Shown here piece by piece: positions 20,406-22,516 of a DNA stretch of 22,516 bases; position 1 is the first letter of the stretch; every line of letters starts with the position of its first letter. The DNA lies in assembly GCA_001584585.1 (NCBI GenBank), contig LSYV01000027.1, positions 1,108,983-1,131,498 on the forward strand, given 5' to 3'. This DNA is from Gonium pectorale (Eukaryota; Chlorophyta; Chlorophyceae; Chlamydomonadales; Volvocaceae). The notes under the pieces are model-generated. The model was not told where the DNA came from. It did no database searches and was given only the letters and a program-made list of their open reading frames with translations. The position numbers and the translations under genes are program-made.

Positions 20406-21817
20406 ATGTCGCGCAACGCTATGTTCCGTCTGCCCCTCGACGCGTACTTCCTGCTTTTCCCAATTTCGTGCGCTGCTGCGGCGCTCGTTACCATGGTGGC
20501 CCGCGTCCCCGCGCGCGACCCGGAGTGAGGCTGCTTACTTGCTCGTTTCGGCGGGGCGCGCAATTGCTGACTCGGACTGGCCCCTGACCGCCCAGGGCGA
20601 CCCGGAATCCCGCGTTCTACGAGGACGAGAAGTATGCTGCTCAGGTCGGCAGGCAGTATGAGAACGACATCAAGTCGGTGAGTGCTGCCGAGCCATGTCG
20701 CCCTTGGAAACAAGGGACTCGCCTTGACCGCCCTCTCATCCCGGCGCAGCTGTTTGATATGCGCATCCGCGCCAGGAAGTTCACGGTGTTCAATAACGAG
20801 GTGAGCTGGGAACGCTCGTCTGTGTCGTCTGCAAGCATGTGCAGATGCCGCGCCCCTTTTGTTCAGCGGCAGTGCCTGTCTGCCTGCATGCAGTGATAGC
20901 GAATTGCGGCCACATGCATGCAGGTTGAGATTCCCAAGTGAAATTCAAATTGAGTTACCAAGCACGAGTCACGGTCGAGTGTTGCCGCTTCGCTCCTGCA
21001 AGCTGGGCATGGGAAGGCGAACAAGAATCCCCATCAGTTAAGCGCAAGCTCTGTCCCCTTGTGTCCCGGTGATTCTTGCTGTAACGGTAGGCGGCTTGCG
21101 GGCGGCCAGTATCAAAACGATGCCACTATTTCGGATGTGTATCGTACACATGTGACAGATCGAACGATGTGATGGGCTCGAAAAATCGGTGTGTTCCTGC
21201 AGCTGAATGGTAATCACGGTGCCTTATTCAGAACTCGAACAGGTCGGCCGCCCTGACTGCATGCGGTATGCGCCCAGTCGTTGATGTCTATAGCGCTTTA
21301 ATAGTACCGCATGTGTCTTGGTGGCGTGTACAGTACATATGTCCCGTCGAATGCCCCGTGGGACGCTCTGCTCGTGTAGAAAGGGAGAGCAATGGGCCAT
21401 TTGTGGCGGCCAGCGGGAGAGCAATGGGCCATTTGTGGCGGCCAGCGTGCCCCTTGCCGCGCGCCTAGCGGCTCCTGTTTAGGCTAATGTGATTGGCAGT
21501 GGCGGTGTTTGATGATTGGGCGGTAGGGCGGATAGTGTGAAGAGCCCAACAAGAGCGGAACAAAAGGAAGCGGCAAAGACTTCGTAACATGTAAGCCTGT
21601 TACGCAGTTTTGTCGTTGCCCGCACCCACCCACACAGCCCGGCACCTAGACCAATTTCCGTGTACAAGCATGCATTCGCTGTCGCTTGGCTACATTTCGA
21701 CGCTGCTTACTTCCGCACTGCCAGGCATTCTGGTTTTGGCATTCAAGCCTAACTCCGCCCTTGCAGCAGCTTCTCGAGAACCTCGGTGACCCACGGGTCG
21801 GCAGCTCTTACCCTTGA
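20406..21817 (+). CDS. Small single-pass membrane protein, possibly mitochondrial or plastid
   Basis: Exons 20406-20524, 20596-20677 and 20750-20800 join in phase to 84 codons. Residues 10-33 are hydrophobic (LDAYFLLFPISCAAAALVTM), preceded by a short basic stretch; the rest is a charged tail with FYEDEKYAAQVGRQYEND and DMRIRARKFTVFNNE. For the last exon, an acceptor with a branch-point-like CTAAC and pyrimidines (ending CTTGCAG at 21766) gives 21767-21817, ending GDPRVGSSYP, and a 100-residue protein. A nearer but weaker acceptor gives 20924-20941 (VEIPK) and 89 residues, with a TGTAA at 21080-21084. The span shown uses the first choice on splice-site quality. Size and topology resemble accessory subunits of respiratory or photosynthetic complexes, but I cannot name a family. 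Confidence 0.6.
21080..21084 (+). terminator. TGTAA poly(A) signal, candidate
   Basis: TGTAA lies 139 bases after the nearer stop codon (20941) of the small membrane-protein gene, which favours the 89-residue form, or marks intronic polyadenylation if the distal exon is used. Another TGTAA lies at 21590-21594. Confidence 0.4.
21383..21446 (+). repeat. Perfect 32-base tandem duplication
   Basis: Bases 21383-21414 are repeated exactly at 21415-21446. The unit begins GGGAGAGCAATGGGCC and ends GTGGCGGCCAGC. The identity implies a recent event. It lies in the last intron, or the 3' flank, of the small membrane-protein gene. Confidence 0.97.
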
Positions 21818-22055
21818 CCCCTCGTGCGCGCCCGCGCTCGGACGCTCCGGCTAGGCGGTGTGCAAGGCACGCATGCAAAGCCTCACAGCCTTGCAGTCGC
21901 GGCCCTCATTCATCTGCACTGTGCACTTCGCATCCCGCGCGAGTCAACGCACGACACGCCCGGCGCCAGGGCCCTTGGCTACCGCTCACCCTCCGAGCTC
22001 CGACCTTTCATTCCCAGCTCTGCGTGTGTGTACCGTGCGCCTGCCGATAATAGTC
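21818..22055. other. Spacer or leader before the right-edge gene
   Basis: No domain-bearing frame is visible. If the model at 22056 is right, this holds its promoter and 5'UTR; no TATA box is seen. It would also contain the 3'UTR of the small membrane-protein gene if the distal last exon is used. Confidence 0.3.
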
Positions 22056-22516
22056 ATGCAGCCAGTTTCGCCCAGCGCCCGCGGCTTGAGCGGTAGGTTG
22101 GCGCGAGGGTGGCACTTAGGACTCGGGTCGGCACTTGGGACTCGGGAGGGGAGGGGACGCAGGGGCAGGCTGCGGGAGCATAAACGGCACGAAGGCAGGC
22201 ATCTGTGGCGGGCAGCGGGGTGGCGACATGCGAGGGCTGGTGATGGGCACGGGTAGGGGGCGTGCGTGCGAGACGGCGAGTACTGGTACGCGCTCGCCTC
22301 GTGGCGTGCCCCCAACCCCCACCCCCTTCCCGGTACCCCTGTAAACGTGTACAGGATCGCGCTGGCCGGACGGGACCCTCGCCCGCGTCCATGCGCTGCG
22401 GGCGCACCTCCTGGCAGAGAACGTCGCCGTCGTCACCGCCACCGCCACCGCCGCTGCCTATCACCCAGGATCGCCAGTTCGCCACCAGCGGCCGAGTTGG
22501 GTCGTCGCCGCGGGCG
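22056..22516 (+). CDS. Tentative 5' end of a gene running off the right edge (partial)
   Basis: An ATG at 22056 opens a 37-base exon (MQPVSPSARGLS) with donor GTAGGT at 22093. An acceptor ending GTACAG at 22354 joins in phase to a frame open to the window end: RWPDGTLARVHALRAHLLAE, then an Ala/Thr/Val run and HPGSPVRHQRPSW. The product has about 66 residues here. Codon use fits the local style and the first part could be an amphipathic helix. The opposite strand is also open over exon 2, and a plus-strand TGTAA at 22340-22344 could mean that this is a 3'UTR of the previous gene instead. No family is recognised. Confidence 0.35.
22111..22147 (+). repeat. Two-copy imperfect repeat of about 19 bases
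   Basis: GGCACTTAGGACTCGGGTC at 22111-22129 is followed directly by GGCACTTGGGACTCGGGA, differing at one internal base and at the end. It lies in the proposed first intron of the right-edge gene. Confidence 0.85.

Noticed and set aside
21383..21446. CRISPR-like direct repeat
   Set aside because: There are only two copies with no spacer between them, in a eukaryotic context; it is a simple tandem duplication.

Overview
The window looks like nuclear DNA of a green alga of the Chlamydomonas/Volvox type (Chlorophyta, Chlamydomonadales). It is very GC-rich. The genes are split by many GT-AG introns of about 90 to 970 bases, codons strongly prefer G or C at the third position, and the pentamer TGTAA, the usual volvocalean poly(A) signal, lies downstream of several genes. 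One gene belongs to the F-box/ankyrin-like type that is very common in these algae. Nothing looks bacterial, organellar or viral: there are no operons and no recognisable rRNA, tRNA, CRISPR or transposase. All gene models below were built by hand, by joining open frames across splice sites that keep the reading phase.

Layout, left to right. (1) 1-1014, minus: the 3' part of an unidentified gene with a short coiled coil and two hydrophobic segments, running off the left edge; its 5' exons (to about 1540) are only tentative. (2) 2733-4386, minus: a three-exon gene encoding a DEP-domain protein with a long low-complexity tail. (3) 4387-5181: a shared upstream region between divergent genes. (4) 5182-8541, plus: a four-exon gene for a probably organelle-targeted FMN-binding split-barrel/DUF2470 protein of the pyridoxamine-phosphate-oxidase-like superfamily; its third intron holds degenerate repeats resembling its own exon 3/donor junction. 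(5) 8542-10137: 3'UTR and spacer with a (GT)n tract. (6) 10138-14318, plus: a nine-exon glucuronokinase gene (GHMP kinase), the best-supported gene in the window, with two Gly/Ala-rich insertions. (7) 14319-16895: mostly non-coding, with one weak coding candidate. (8) 16896-18959, minus: a two-exon F-box-like/ankyrin-like repeat protein of 513 residues. (9) 19152-19859, plus: a tentative small two-exon gene. (10) 20406 to 20941 or 21817, plus: a small single-pass membrane protein with a TATA box and two possible last exons. (11) 22056 to the right edge, plus: the tentative start of another gene.

The genes do not form a functional cluster. Glucuronokinase serves UDP-glucuronate salvage for wall and glycoprotein sugars. 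The split-barrel protein probably acts in a plastid or mitochondrion on flavin- or tetrapyrrole-related chemistry. The DEP and ankyrin-type proteins probably act through membrane and protein interactions. I found no convincing new multi-gene system. The most unusual signals are the exon-junction-like repeats in an intron, the competing terminal exons of the small membrane protein, and several unplaced small coding candidates.
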